From Nocardioides coralli (lineage in GTDB: Bacteria; Actinomycetota; Actinomycetes; Propionibacteriales; Nocardioidaceae): DNA of 64,000 nt. Below the pieces are notes generated by a model that saw only the letters and a program-made list of their open reading frames with translations, did no database searches and was not told the origin of the DNA. A program made the position numbers and the translations under genes. The stretch's first letter is position 1. Each line of letters starts with the position of its first letter. Shown piece after piece: positions 7,823-18,796 of the stretch. Where the stretch lies: assembly GCF_019880385.1 (NCBI RefSeq), contig NZ_CP082273.1, forward strand, positions 1,426,001 through 1,490,000, given 5' to 3'.

Positions 7823-9607
7823 ATGCCCCGGTCAGAGACCTTTCCGGCGGAAGGGGTCCGGCGGCTCTACGAGCTGACCCGTCGGGTCACCTCGTCCGCC
7901 GACCTGGCCGAGGTGCTCGAGGAGATCGCGCAGGGTGTCGTCGACGGGCTGGGCTACGGCGTCGCCGCGATCTCCCGGCTGGAGGGCGACGTCCTGGTGA
8001 TGGCAGCCGTCGCCGGCAACGACGAGGTCCGCGAGGAGATCGTGGGCCGGCGGACACCGGCCGAGCAGGTGCTCGGCCGGGAGTTCTCGATCGCCGACCA
8101 CTGGGGCATCCTCCGGTTCGTGCCGCACGACCGGCAGCCCGAGGACCAGATCGAGAGCCTCTGGGTCCCCGACATCGAGGCCGGCGCGGAGCCGGACGCC
8201 TGGCACCCCCTGGACGCCCTCTACGCGCCGCTCTACTCCGCCGACGGCGTGCTGCTCGGCAACATGGCGGTGGACCTGCCGCCGGACAACAAGGTGCCCG
8301 ACCAGCAGCAGCGTGACCTGCTGGAGATGTTCGTGGTGCAGGCCGGCCTGGCCCTGGAGAACGCGCAGCGACGCGAGCAGCTCAGCCGGCAGGTGATGCT
8401 CGGCGAGGCGCTGCGCCGGCTGACCACCGCCGGTGCGCACGGCGACCTCGACACGGCGCTGCGGGCGGCGGTGCTCGGGCTGACCGAGGCGATGGACGCC
8501 GCCCAGGTCTCCGTGCGGTGCTTCGGTGACACGGCCCACGACCAGGCCGACCTCGCGGCCGGCTTCCCCCGCGCCGCGGGCGTCCCGGGTGAGCTGGCAC
8601 GGCTGCTCCGCCGCGACCTCACGCAGTGGGTGGAGGGCGGTGAGCTGCGTCCGCGACTGGTGACGGTCGACGGGCAGCACCCCGGCTTCGAGGCGTCCGG
8701 GCTGGCGCTGGTCCGTCACCTCCGCGACCACGGCTGGGCCGCCGCGCTGGTGACCCCCATCGCCCTGAGCCAGGAGCTGCTCGGCTACCTCGTCGTCATG
8801 ACCATCAAGCCCGGGGTCCCCTTCCACCCCGAGGAGATCGAGGCGGCCAACGAGGCCGGCCGCGAGCTCGGCCGGCTGGTGCGCGACGCCCGGCTGCGGC
8901 GTACCGAGCGACGGCTGGTCGCCGAGCTCCGCGAGCTCGACCGCTACAAGGGCGAGCTGATCGCCACCATCTCCCACGAGCTCAAGACGCCGCTCACCTC
9001 GATCATCGGCCACACCGAGCTGCTGGAGGAGGCGGGTGTCCACCCGAGCTCGGTCGCGGCGATCGGTCGGAACGCCGCCCGGCTCGACCGGCTGGTCACC
9101 AACCTCCTCAACTACTCGCGGATCCAGGGCCGGCAGCAGCTCGACCGGGGCAAGGTCGACCTGGCGGAGCTGTGCCGCGGCACCCTCGACATGCTCGCCT
9201 TTCAGAGCCGGACCGCCGGCGTCGCGATGGCGCTGGAGGTGCCGACCGAGCAGGTCATCGTGTGGGGGGACGGCGAGGAGCTGCCCCGTGTGATCGACAA
9301 CCTGTGCAGCAACGCGGTGAAGTACACCCCGCGGGGCGGGCAGGTGCGGGTCAGCGTCCGGGCGCGCCAGGGGATGGGCGAGGTCGTGGTGTGCGACACC
9401 GGCCTGGGCATCTCCCAGCAGGACCAGGTCCACCTCTTCTCGGCGTTCCACCGCTCCACCAACCCCGAGGCGCTGACCATCCCCGGCACCGGGCTCGGTC
9501 TCGCGATCTCGCGCACCATCGCCGAGCTCCACGGCGGCGACATCACGGTCGAGTCCGAGCTCGGCGAGGGCAGCACCTTCACGCTGCGCATCCCGCTGGT
9601 GGAGTGA
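7823..9607 (+). CDS. Sensor histidine kinase with GAF domains
   Basis: This 594-residue kinase has no membrane segment. An N-terminal GAF-type region covers about 10-185 and a second GAF-like region about 195-360. The dimerisation/phosphoacceptor domain has IATISHELKTPLTSIIGH with His385. The ATPase domain shows the N box (IDNLCSNAVKYTP), G1 (CDTGLGIS), the F box and G2 (IPGTGLGLAISRTI). A cytosolic kinase sensing a small ligand or redox state is the likeliest role. No response regulator is adjacent, so its partner is elsewhere. The ATG at 7823 follows GAGGACGGAG; longer in-frame starts run back into rnj. Confidence 0.9.
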   Translation: MPRSETFPAEGVRRLYELTRRVTSSADLAEVLEEIAQGVVDGLGYGVAAISRLEGDVLVMAAVAGNDEVREEIVGRRTPAEQVLGREFSIADHWGILRFVPHDRQPEDQIESLWVPDIEAGAEPDAWHPLDALYAPLYSADGVLLGNMAVDLPPDNKVPDQQQRDLLEMFVVQAGLALENAQRREQLSRQVMLGEALRRLTTAGAHGDLDTALRAAVLGLTEAMDAAQVSVRCFGDTAHDQADLAAGFPRAAGVPGELARLLRRDLTQWVEGGELRPRLVTVDGQHPGFEASGLALVRHLRDHGWAAALVTPIALSQELLGYLVVMTIKPGVPFHPEEIEAANEAGRELGRLVRDARLRRTERRLVAELRELDRYKGELIATISHELKTPLTSIIGHTELLEEAGVHPSSVAAIGRNAARLDRLVTNLLNYSRIQGRQQLDRGKVDLAELCRGTLDMLAFQSRTAGVAMALEVPTEQVIVWGDGEELPRVIDNLCSNAVKYTPRGGQVRVSVRARQGMGEVVVCDTGLGISQQDQVHLFSAFHRSTNPEALTIPGTGLGLAISRTIAELHGGDITVESELGEGSTFTLRIPLVE

Positions 9608-9622
9608 CGCCCCCGCGTCGTG

Positions 9623-9730
9623 GTCTCGACAGGCTCGACCGGCGTGGGGTCGGCCCGGAGGTTGAGGTGCGAGGAGCGCCGGCGACGAGCCTCGAAACCC
9701 CGGCAGGCTCGACCGGCGTGGGGTCGAGAC
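9623..9730 (+). repeat. 108-bp dispersed-repeat-like element with inverted ends
   Basis: The ends are perfect inverted repeats, GTCTCGAC (9623-9630) and GTCGAGAC (9723-9730). Inside, the 23-base segment beginning CAGGCTCGACCGGCG occurs twice as a direct repeat, at 9630-9652 and 9704-9726. The central part reads GAGGTTGAGGTGCGAGGAGC...GACGAGCCTCGAAACC, a composition I associate with intergenic repeats in Nocardioides and related genomes. There is no coding potential of its own. It fills most of the 185-base gap before ftsK. Confidence 0.6.
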
Positions 9731-9779
9731 AATGCGACGCGCTGCGCGTGTGGTCCGTGTGACTGGTGTGACGGTGGCC

Positions 9780-9785
9780 TAGCCT
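9780..9785 (+). promoter_or_regulatory. ftsK leaderless -10 box
   Basis: TAGCCT is 7 bases upstream of the ftsK ATG at 9793. It supports that start and an independent promoter downstream of the repeat. Confidence 0.5.
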
Positions 9786-9792
9786 TCTCACC

Positions 9793-12326
<2,534 letters not shown>

Positions 12327-12327
<1 letters not shown>

Positions 12328-14159
12328 TGAGCAGCGTTGGTCCAGCACCCGTCTTCCACGACGACGACAGCGAGCCGGTCGAGGACGAGCAGTCCCACAC
12401 CACGCTCGCCCTGGCGCCGGAAGCGGTGGTCGTGCGTCGCAACGCCGGGCTAGCGGCGCTCGTGGGCGGACTCGCCGCAGCGATCGCCATCGGCTACCTC
12501 GCCCGCGCCGCCGAGACCGGAGCCGTGCTCGACTGGGTGCTGGCGGGCGCGCTGGGCGTGCTCGGCATCGCCCACCTGGCGGCGCTCGTCGACGCCCGGA
12601 CCCCGCTCCTGGTGGCCGACTCCCAGGGGGTGCGGCTGCGGCTGGGCCGCTCCTGGCGGGGCCTGCCCTGGGGGGCGTTGAGCCGGGTCGAGCACCTGCC
12701 GCGTCGTGGCCCGATCCGCGACGGCCGGCTGGTCATGGTCGTGCACAACCCGGCCCGGTTGCTCGAGGAGCTCGACGGCGCCTCACGACGCCAGTCGCGG
12801 CTCAGCGAACGCCTCTACGGAGCCCCCTTCGCGGTGCCGCTGGGTCTCTCCACGCGCATCGACGGTGCCGGGGAGGACCTCACCGCCGCACTCACGGCGC
12901 TGGCGGGGGAGCACAGCCGGGTCGTCGAGGTGGCGCCGGCCGTGGACGCCGCACCGTCCGCCGACGAGCCGACGCGCGAGCCCCAGGACCCGGTCGCGCT
13001 CGCCGAGCCGGACGACGCCCCTCAGGTCGTCTCCGGGGGCGACTCCGAGGCGGTCCCCGAGGTCCCCGAGGTGGTCGACGAGGAGCACGGGCTCCGCGAG
13101 CTCAAGCCCCGGCTCGCCCACGCGCTGTTCCGCGTGTCCGGCCTGTTCCAGCGGGAGCGGGACGCGGAGGTCCCGGAGGGCGCCCCGCAGCTCGAGGCGA
13201 GCGCGACGCCGAGCCCGTTGCGGGAGTCCGTGACCGCCTCGCGGGTGGAGGTGCGGCGCGAGATCCCCGAGGACGAGGGGTCCGAGCCTCACGAGGCGCC
13301 CGCCGGGAAGGAGCTCCGCCGGCCCGGGAGCGTCAGCCTGGTCGAGGACACGGTGGTGTGGAGCGAACGGGTCGCCCCGATCGCCAAGCCCGGCAACGCG
13401 GTCGAGCCGCTGCTGATCGACGACTACGCCGTCGAGCCGGCCGAGGACCCCGTCATCGGGCCGGAGTTCGCGGCCGCGCGGACCCGGCTCGGACTCACCG
13501 TGGACCAGCTCGCCGACCGCACCCGGATCAGGCCCCACGTCATCGAGTCGATCGAGGTCGACGACTTCACCCCCTGCGGCGGCGACTTCTACGCCCGCGG
13601 CCACCTGCGCACCCTCGCCCGCGTGCTGGGTGTCGACGTGGCACCGCTGCTCGCGACGTACGACGAGCGGTACGCCGACGCGCCGATCAACCCGCGCCGG
13701 GTCTTCGAGGCGGAGCTGGCGACCGGTGCGCACGGCTCGATCCGTGGCACCCGTGGCGGACCCAACTGGTCGGTCCTCGTGGCCGCGGTGATGGCGCTGG
13801 TGCTGGCCTGGTCGGTGGCGCGGCTGGTCATGGACTCACCCAGCGAGCTCGGCAGCACCGCTCCGGTCCTGAACGGCTCGGCCGGCGTCGGCAACGGCGG
13901 CGGCCGGGCCGCCCCGGAGGTGCCGGTCGTGCTCACCGCGGCCGGCGGTGGGGCCCGCGTGGTGGTGCGCGACGGCACGGGGGCGGTCGTCTTCACCGGC
14001 AACCTGGCCTTCGGGGAGTCCACGACCCTCCAGGTGTCACCGCCGGTCCGGGTGCAGTCGACCGACGGCTCGCTCACCACGACGGTCGCGGGGAAGGAGC
14101 ACGGCGAGCTGGGTGCCACCGGCCAGCCGGCCCAGAACACCTTCACCGTCACGGAGTGA
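12327..14159 (+). CDS. RodZ-like helix-turn-helix membrane protein with long N-terminal extension
   Basis: This 610-residue protein has two parts. The C-terminal part matches RodZ: an Xre-type helix-turn-helix at about 377-440 (AARTRLGLTVDQLADRTRIR), a single membrane helix at about 480-502 (WSVLVAAVMALVLAWSVARL), and a DUF4115-like beta domain to the end. The N-terminal 370 residues are unusual for RodZ: two membrane helices at about 40-90, a PH-like stretch (LLVADSQGVRLRLGRSWRGLPWG) and a long acidic linker. RodZ links MreB to the membrane in cell-shape control; no mreB is in the window. Coupling to ftsK by a TGATG overlap suggests a division- or envelope-related role (inference). Confidence 0.8.
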
Positions 14160-14226
14160 CCGCGGTCACCGGGTGCGGCCGCCGACTCGGACGGAAGGCC
14201 TCTGAGGCGGCATACTCGTCCGGAGC

Positions 14227-15666
14227 ATGACGACCTCGACCGACACCCCGACCGCGGGACGCTCCCACCTGCCCGACGAGCAGCTCTCCGTCGCCCTGGT
14301 GACGCTGGGGTGCGCCCGCAACGAGGTCGACTCCGAGGAGCTGGCCGGTCGGCTCGCGGCCGACGGGTTCCGGCTGGTGGCAGACGCCGAGGATGCCGAC
14401 ACCGTCGTGGTCAACACCTGTGGCTTCGTCGAGTCGGCCAAGAAGGACAGCGTCGACACCCTGCTCGAGGCCGCCGACCTCAAGGACGGCGGGCGCCCCC
14501 AGGCCGTCGTCGCGGTGGGCTGCCTCGCCGAGCGCTACGGCAAGGACCTCGCCTCCTCGCTGCCCGAGGCCGACGCGGTGCTCGGCTTCGACGACTACCC
14601 CGACATCGCCGCCCGACTGCGGGCCATCGTGGCGGGCGAGGCGCACCACCCGCACACCCCGCAGGACCGGCGACGGCTGCTGCCGATCACACCGGTGGAG
14701 CGCGGCAGCTCCGTCGACGACATCAGCGTGCCCGGCCTCGGCGGTCCCCGCGCCGTACGCCGCCGGCTCGAGGGTGGCCCCATGGCACCGCTCAAGCTGG
14801 CCAGCGGGTGCGACCGGCGCTGCTCGTTCTGCGCGATCCCGAGCTTCCGGGGCTCCTTCGTGAGCCGCCGTCCCTCCGACGTGCTGGGCGAGGCGGTGTG
14901 GCTGGCCGGTGAGGGGGTGAAGGAGCTCTTCCTGGTCAGCGAGAACTCCACCTCCTACGGCAAGGACCTCGGGGACCTCCGACTGCTGGAGACGTTGCTG
15001 CCTGAGCTGGCGGCGGTCGACGGCATCGAGCGGGTGCGGGTCTCCTACCTGCAGCCCGCCGAGACCCGGCCCGGCCTCGTCGAGGCCATCGCGTCGACCC
15101 CCGGCGTGGCCCCCTACTTCGACCTCTCCTTCCAGCACGCCAGCGGCGCGGTGCTGCGGCGGATGCGCCGGTTCGGTGACCCCGAGCAGTTCCTCGGCCT
15201 GCTGGAGAGGATCCGCGACCTCGCCCCGGACGCCGGGATCCGGTCCAACGTGATCGTCGGGTTCCCGGGCGAGACGGAGGAGGACCTCGAGACCCTGTGC
15301 GACTTCCTCGTCGAGGCCCGCCTCGACGTCACCGGGGTGTTCGGCTACTCCGACGAGGACGGCACCGAGGCAGCGACGTACGCCGGCAAGCTGGACGACG
15401 ACGAGGTCCGGGCCCGGACCGCGCACGTCTCCGACCTGGTGGAGGAGCTCACGGCGCAGCGGGCGGCCGAGCGGGTCGGCGAGGTGGTGGAGGTGCTGGT
15501 CGAGTCCGTGGCCGACGGCTCGGTCGCGGGCCGGGCCGCCCAGCAGGGCCCGGAGGTCGACGGCACCACCTACCTCACCGACAGCCGTGCCGTCGTCGGT
15601 GACCTGGTGCGGGCCCGGGTCGTCGAGACCGAGGGCGTCGACCTGTACGCCGAGGAGCTGGCGTGA
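14227..15666 (+). CDS. rimO: Ribosomal protein uS12 methylthiotransferase RimO
   Basis: RimO is a radical-SAM enzyme that adds a methylthio group to the conserved aspartate of ribosomal protein S12. The 479-residue protein shows the N-terminal UPF0004 domain ([33 protein letters not shown]), the radical-SAM cluster motif [19 protein letters not shown] (Cys195, Cys199, Cys202), and a C-terminal TRAM domain ([16 protein letters not shown] to the end). The SFRG and RRP residues after the cluster fit RimO rather than MiaB. Its stop overlaps pgsA as GTGA. Confidence 0.95.
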   Translation: MTTSTDTPTAGRSHLPDEQLSVALVTLGCARNEVDSEELAGRLAADGFRLVADAEDADTVVVNTCGFVESAKKDSVDTLLEAADLKDGGRPQAVVAVGCLAERYGKDLASSLPEADAVLGFDDYPDIAARLRAIVAGEAHHPHTPQDRRRLLPITPVERGSSVDDISVPGLGGPRAVRRRLEGGPMAPLKLASGCDRRCSFCAIPSFRGSFVSRRPSDVLGEAVWLAGEGVKELFLVSENSTSYGKDLGDLRLLETLLPELAAVDGIERVRVSYLQPAETRPGLVEAIASTPGVAPYFDLSFQHASGAVLRRMRRFGDPEQFLGLLERIRDLAPDAGIRSNVIVGFPGETEEDLETLCDFLVEARLDVTGVFGYSDEDGTEAATYAGKLDDDEVRARTAHVSDLVEELTAQRAAERVGEVVEVLVESVADGSVAGRAAQQGPEVDGTTYLTDSRAVVGDLVRARVVETEGVDLYAEELA

Positions 15667-16295
15667 CCGACGAGCCGAGGACCAGCAACCTCAACCTGCC
15701 CAACGCGCTGACGTCGCTGCGCATCCTCATGGTGCCCTTCTTCGCGTGGGCACTGCTGCAGGACGGCGGCGACTCGATCACCTGGCGGCTCGTGGCCTTC
15801 GCGATCTTCGTGGGCGCCATGATCACCGACAAGATCGACGGCGACCTGGCCCGCAAGCACGGGCTCGTCACCAACTTCGGCAAGATCGCCGACCCCATCG
15901 CCGACAAGGCGATCACGGGGATGGCCTTCATCGCGCTGTCGATCGTCGGCGACGTCTGGTGGTGGGTCACCATCCTCGTGCTGCTGCGCGAGTGGAGCGT
16001 CACCCTGCTGCGGCTCTCGGTGCTCAAGCACGTGGTGATCGCGGCCGCCCAGAGCGGCAAGCTCAAGACGACCCTGCAGGCGGTGGCGCTCTCCGGCCTG
16101 ACCCTGCCGCTGCCGCACGGTGACGCCCACGGCGGCGCCTTCAACCGTTTCGGCGCTGCCGGGGAGGGGCTCTTCTACCTCGCCCAGGTCGCCCTCGTCG
16201 GCGCGGTCGCGATGACGCTGTGGTCGGGTTACGAGTTCTTCCGCGACGTGTGGCGGCAGCGCCACCAGCTGCGCCCGTCGACCGTCGACGACTGA
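15663..16295 (+). CDS. pgsA: CDP-diacylglycerol--glycerol-3-phosphate 3-phosphatidyltransferase
   Basis: This 210-residue membrane enzyme makes phosphatidylglycerolphosphate. It carries the full CDP-alcohol phosphotransferase motif: D-K-I-D-G-D-L-A-R, then G and the two further aspartates in [10 protein letters not shown]. About five hydrophobic helices are visible. It begins with [15 protein letters not shown], typical of PgsA. Start GTG overlaps the rimO stop. In many actinobacteria cinA follows directly; here three secreted or carbohydrate enzymes lie in between. Confidence 0.93.
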   Translation: MTDEPRTSNLNLPNALTSLRILMVPFFAWALLQDGGDSITWRLVAFAIFVGAMITDKIDGDLARKHGLVTNFGKIADPIADKAITGMAFIALSIVGDVWWWVTILVLLREWSVTLLRLSVLKHVVIAAAQSGKLKTTLQAVALSGLTLPLPHGDAHGGAFNRFGAAGEGLFYLAQVALVGAVAMTLWSGYEFFRDVWRQRHQLRPSTVDD

Positions 16296-16418
16296 CCGTC
16301 GGGCGACACGAAAAAGTTTGCCCTGAAGGGTGGGTTGCCGCGGCCCGACGGCGGTTAGTGTGTGCGCGCTTCGACTCGAAGTCTCTCGGATCACACTCAC
16401 CCGAAGGGCTATGCCGCC
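16296..16418 (+). promoter_or_regulatory. Upstream region and candidate promoter of the 5'-nucleotidase gene
   Basis: This gap contains an A/T-rich patch (AAAAAGTTTG at 16311-16320). TTGCCG at 16335 and TAGTGT at 16356 could be -35 and -10, with a rather short 15-base spacer. They predict a start near 16368, downstream of the GTG at 16362. GAAGGG at 16403-16408 could be the ribosome site for TTG 16419. TCACACTCACCC at 16391 loosely resembles a Pho-box unit but is not convincing. Confidence 0.35.
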
Positions 16419-18713
16419 TTGTTCTCTGCTGCCACAACGCGCCGCCGGATCACCGGTCTCGCGGCGATCACGCTCGTGTCCACCACACCACTCGCCATCG
16501 GTCTGACCTCTGGAGCAGCGCATGCCGCTCCGGTCGCGGTCACGATCGTCGGAAGCAACGACTTCCACGGCCGCTTGATCCGGGACAACTTCGGCATCCC
16601 GGGGGCCGCGTACTACGCCAGCGCCGTGGACTCGATCCGCGCCGACAACCCCAACACGGTCTTCGCGGCAGCCGGAGACCTGATCGGCGCCACGACGTTC
16701 GAGTCCTTCATCAACCAGGACAAGCCGACCATCGACGTGCTCAACGCCATGGGCCTCGACGTGTCGGCCGTGGGCAACCACGAGCTCGACAAGGGCTGGG
16801 ACGACCTGACCCAGCGGGTGATGCAGCCGGAGAGCGACGCCAACCCGAAGGGCGGCGCCCTGTGGGAGTACATCGCGGCCAACCTCATCGGTCCCGCCGG
16901 CGAGGAAGAGCTGATCGAGGACTCGTGGGTGGCCGAGGTCGCGGGGGCCAGGATCGGCTTCGTCGGTGCGGTCACGGAGGACCTGCCGTCGCTCGTCTCG
17001 CCGGCAGGCATCGAGGGCGTCCAGGTCACCGACGTCGTCGACGCGGTCAACACCGAGGCCGACCGTCTCGTCGCCGAGGAGAGCGCCGACATGGTGGTCA
17101 TGCTCGTCCACGAGGGGGCGCCCCGCACCGACTGCGCCACCATGACCGACCCGTCGACGACCTGGGGCAACATCGTCTCCGGCGTCAACACCAACGTCGA
17201 CGCGATCATCTCGGGCCACACCCACCTGGCCTACAACTGCTCGATCGCCGGGCGTCCGGTGGTCTCCGCGGGCCAGTACGGCGCCTACCTCAACCGCCTG
17301 GACTTCACCGTGGACCCCGAGGCCGGAACGGCGACGCTCAGCTCCCAGCAGCTGGTCGACGTCTACAACGGTGGGTTCGCGCCCGACGCGGAGGTCCAGG
17401 CGATCGTCGACCAGGCGGTCGAGGACGCGAAGGCACCGGGCTCGGTCCCGCTGGGCGAGATCGCCGCCCCGTTCAACCGGGCCCGTCAGTCCAACGGCAC
17501 CTCCGAGAACCGGGGTGGCGAGTCGAGCCTCGGCAACGAGGTGGCCGAGGCCCAGCGCTGGGCGACCGGGACCGACATCGCCTTCATGAACCCCGGTGGG
17601 CTGCGCAACGACATGAAGGGCAACCCGGTGGACCCCGCCGCCGCGGAGCCGGTCTACGACTACCCGACCGACCTGACCTACCGGCAGGCCGCCGAGGTCC
17701 AGCCGTTCGCCAACACGATCGTGACGATGGACATGACCGGAGCCCAGATCGAGACGCTCCTGGAGCAGCAGTGGCAGCCCGGCAAGAGCCGCCCCTTCCT
17801 CAAGCTCGGCGTCTCCGAGGGCTTCTCCTACACCTACGAGAGCTACGACTCGAACCCCGACCCGGGCGTGACCGCCATGCGCGGCGAGATCGACCGGATG
17901 TGGCTCGACGGCCAGGCGGTCCGCTACGACCGCACCTACCGAGTGGCTGCCAACTCGTTCATCGCAGCCGGCGGTGACAGCTTCGCTGCCTTCACCGAGG
18001 CGACGGGCAAGCGTGACAGTGGTCAGGTGGACCTCGAGGCGATGGTCGACTACATGGCCGAGTTCGCTTCCGGGCAGCCGCTCGCCCCCGACTTCGGCCA
18101 GCGCGCCGTCGGGGTGTCGTGGCCCGAGGACGCGCCCTCCTCCTACGGCTCGGGCGACCAGGTCACCTTCGACCTGAGCTCGCTCGCGATGACCGCCCCG
18201 GGCGACCGGCAGGACCAGCGACTCGTGGTCCGGTTCGACGGCAAGCGCATCGGCACGACGCCGGTCGACAACAGCGTGGTCGACACCTTCGACGAGGCCG
18301 GCCGGGCCACGGTCGACGTGGTGCTGCCGCGCTACGCCGGTGACCCCGACGAGATCACCCTGGTCGGCCGTGCCACCGGCACCCGGCTCACGATCCCGTT
18401 CGCCACGGAGGCCCAGTCGAGGTCGATGTCGGAGATGGGCCTGGCCCGCAAGCCCCAGCGAGTCGTCCGCGGCGAGACCCGGACCCTCATCCGGGCCATC
18501 GTGCTCGTCGACGGCGAGCCGGCCGCAGGCCGGGTCGTCATGCGGGGCGGCGGGCAGAGCCACCTGACCCGACTCGACGACCGAGGTCGCGCCGTCGTCC
18601 GGTTCCAGCCGTTCGACAACGTCGGCCGCAAGGTCGTGCGAGTGCGCTACCTCGGCGACGACGCCACCCGCGGCACCGCCCAGAAGATCGGCTTCCGGGT
18701 CCACCGGAGGTGA
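16419..18713 (+). CDS. Secreted bifunctional UDP-sugar hydrolase/5'-nucleotidase family protein
   Basis: This protein of about 764 residues is exported: RRRITGLAAITLVSTTPLAI ending in AHA-A is a signal peptide. The metallophosphatase domain has GSNDFHG, GDLIGATTFES, AVGNHELDKG and SGHTHLAYN; the nucleotidase C-terminal domain has AFMNPGGLRND and the aromatic RVAANSFIAAGGDSF region. The last 180 residues are two Ig-like beta modules ending VVRVRYLGDDATRG. It probably hydrolyses extracellular nucleotides and sugar nucleotides to recover phosphate and nucleosides. I prefer the TTG start with GAAGGG upstream; an in-frame GTG at 16362 would give 783 residues with an unusually long N-region. Confidence 0.88.
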   Translation: MFSAATTRRRITGLAAITLVSTTPLAIGLTSGAAHAAPVAVTIVGSNDFHGRLIRDNFGIPGAAYYASAVDSIRADNPNTVFAAAGDLIGATTFESFINQDKPTIDVLNAMGLDVSAVGNHELDKGWDDLTQRVMQPESDANPKGGALWEYIAANLIGPAGEEELIEDSWVAEVAGARIGFVGAVTEDLPSLVSPAGIEGVQVTDVVDAVNTEADRLVAEESADMVVMLVHEGAPRTDCATMTDPSTTWGNIVSGVNTNVDAIISGHTHLAYNCSIAGRPVVSAGQYGAYLNRLDFTVDPEAGTATLSSQQLVDVYNGGFAPDAEVQAIVDQAVEDAKAPGSVPLGEIAAPFNRARQSNGTSENRGGESSLGNEVAEAQRWATGTDIAFMNPGGLRNDMKGNPVDPAAAEPVYDYPTDLTYRQAAEVQPFANTIVTMDMTGAQIETLLEQQWQPGKSRPFLKLGVSEGFSYTYESYDSNPDPGVTAMRGEIDRMWLDGQAVRYDRTYRVAANSFIAAGGDSFAAFTEATGKRDSGQVDLEAMVDYMAEFASGQPLAPDFGQRAVGVSWPEDAPSSYGSGDQVTFDLSSLAMTAPGDRQDQRLVVRFDGKRIGTTPVDNSVVDTFDEAGRATVDVVLPRYAGDPDEITLVGRATGTRLTIPFATEAQSRSMSEMGLARKPQRVVRGETRTLIRAIVLVDGEPAAGRVVMRGGGQSHLTRLDDRGRAVVRFQPFDNVGRKVVRVRYLGDDATRGTAQKIGFRVHRR

Positions 18714-18718
18714 TCCCG

Positions 18719-18748
18719 ACGGGGTGGGGCCGACCGGCCCCACCCCGT
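18719..18748 (+). terminator. Strong hairpin after the 5'-nucleotidase gene
   Basis: ACGGGGTGGGGCC, loop GACC, GGCCCCACCCCGT: a perfect 13-bp stem with a 4-base loop, six bases after the stop. No U-run follows, as is common in high-GC terminators. It could also attenuate read-through into the next gene. Confidence 0.7.
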
Positions 18749-18796
18749 TCCACCGTCCGCCGTCCCCGCCACCCCACCCACTCACTGGAGACCACC

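Noticed and set aside
16385-16410. Pho box upstream of the 5'-nucleotidase
   Set aside because: TCACACTCACCC only loosely resembles one 11-bp unit and no second unit lies at the proper spacing.
16411-16440. ATG at 16411 as nucleotidase start
   Set aside because: It is in a different frame from the signal peptide and phosphatase motifs.
15570-18785. 1071-codon open frame on the minus strand
   Set aside because: Antisense to pgsA and the 5'-nucleotidase; no domains, and it spans unrelated genes.
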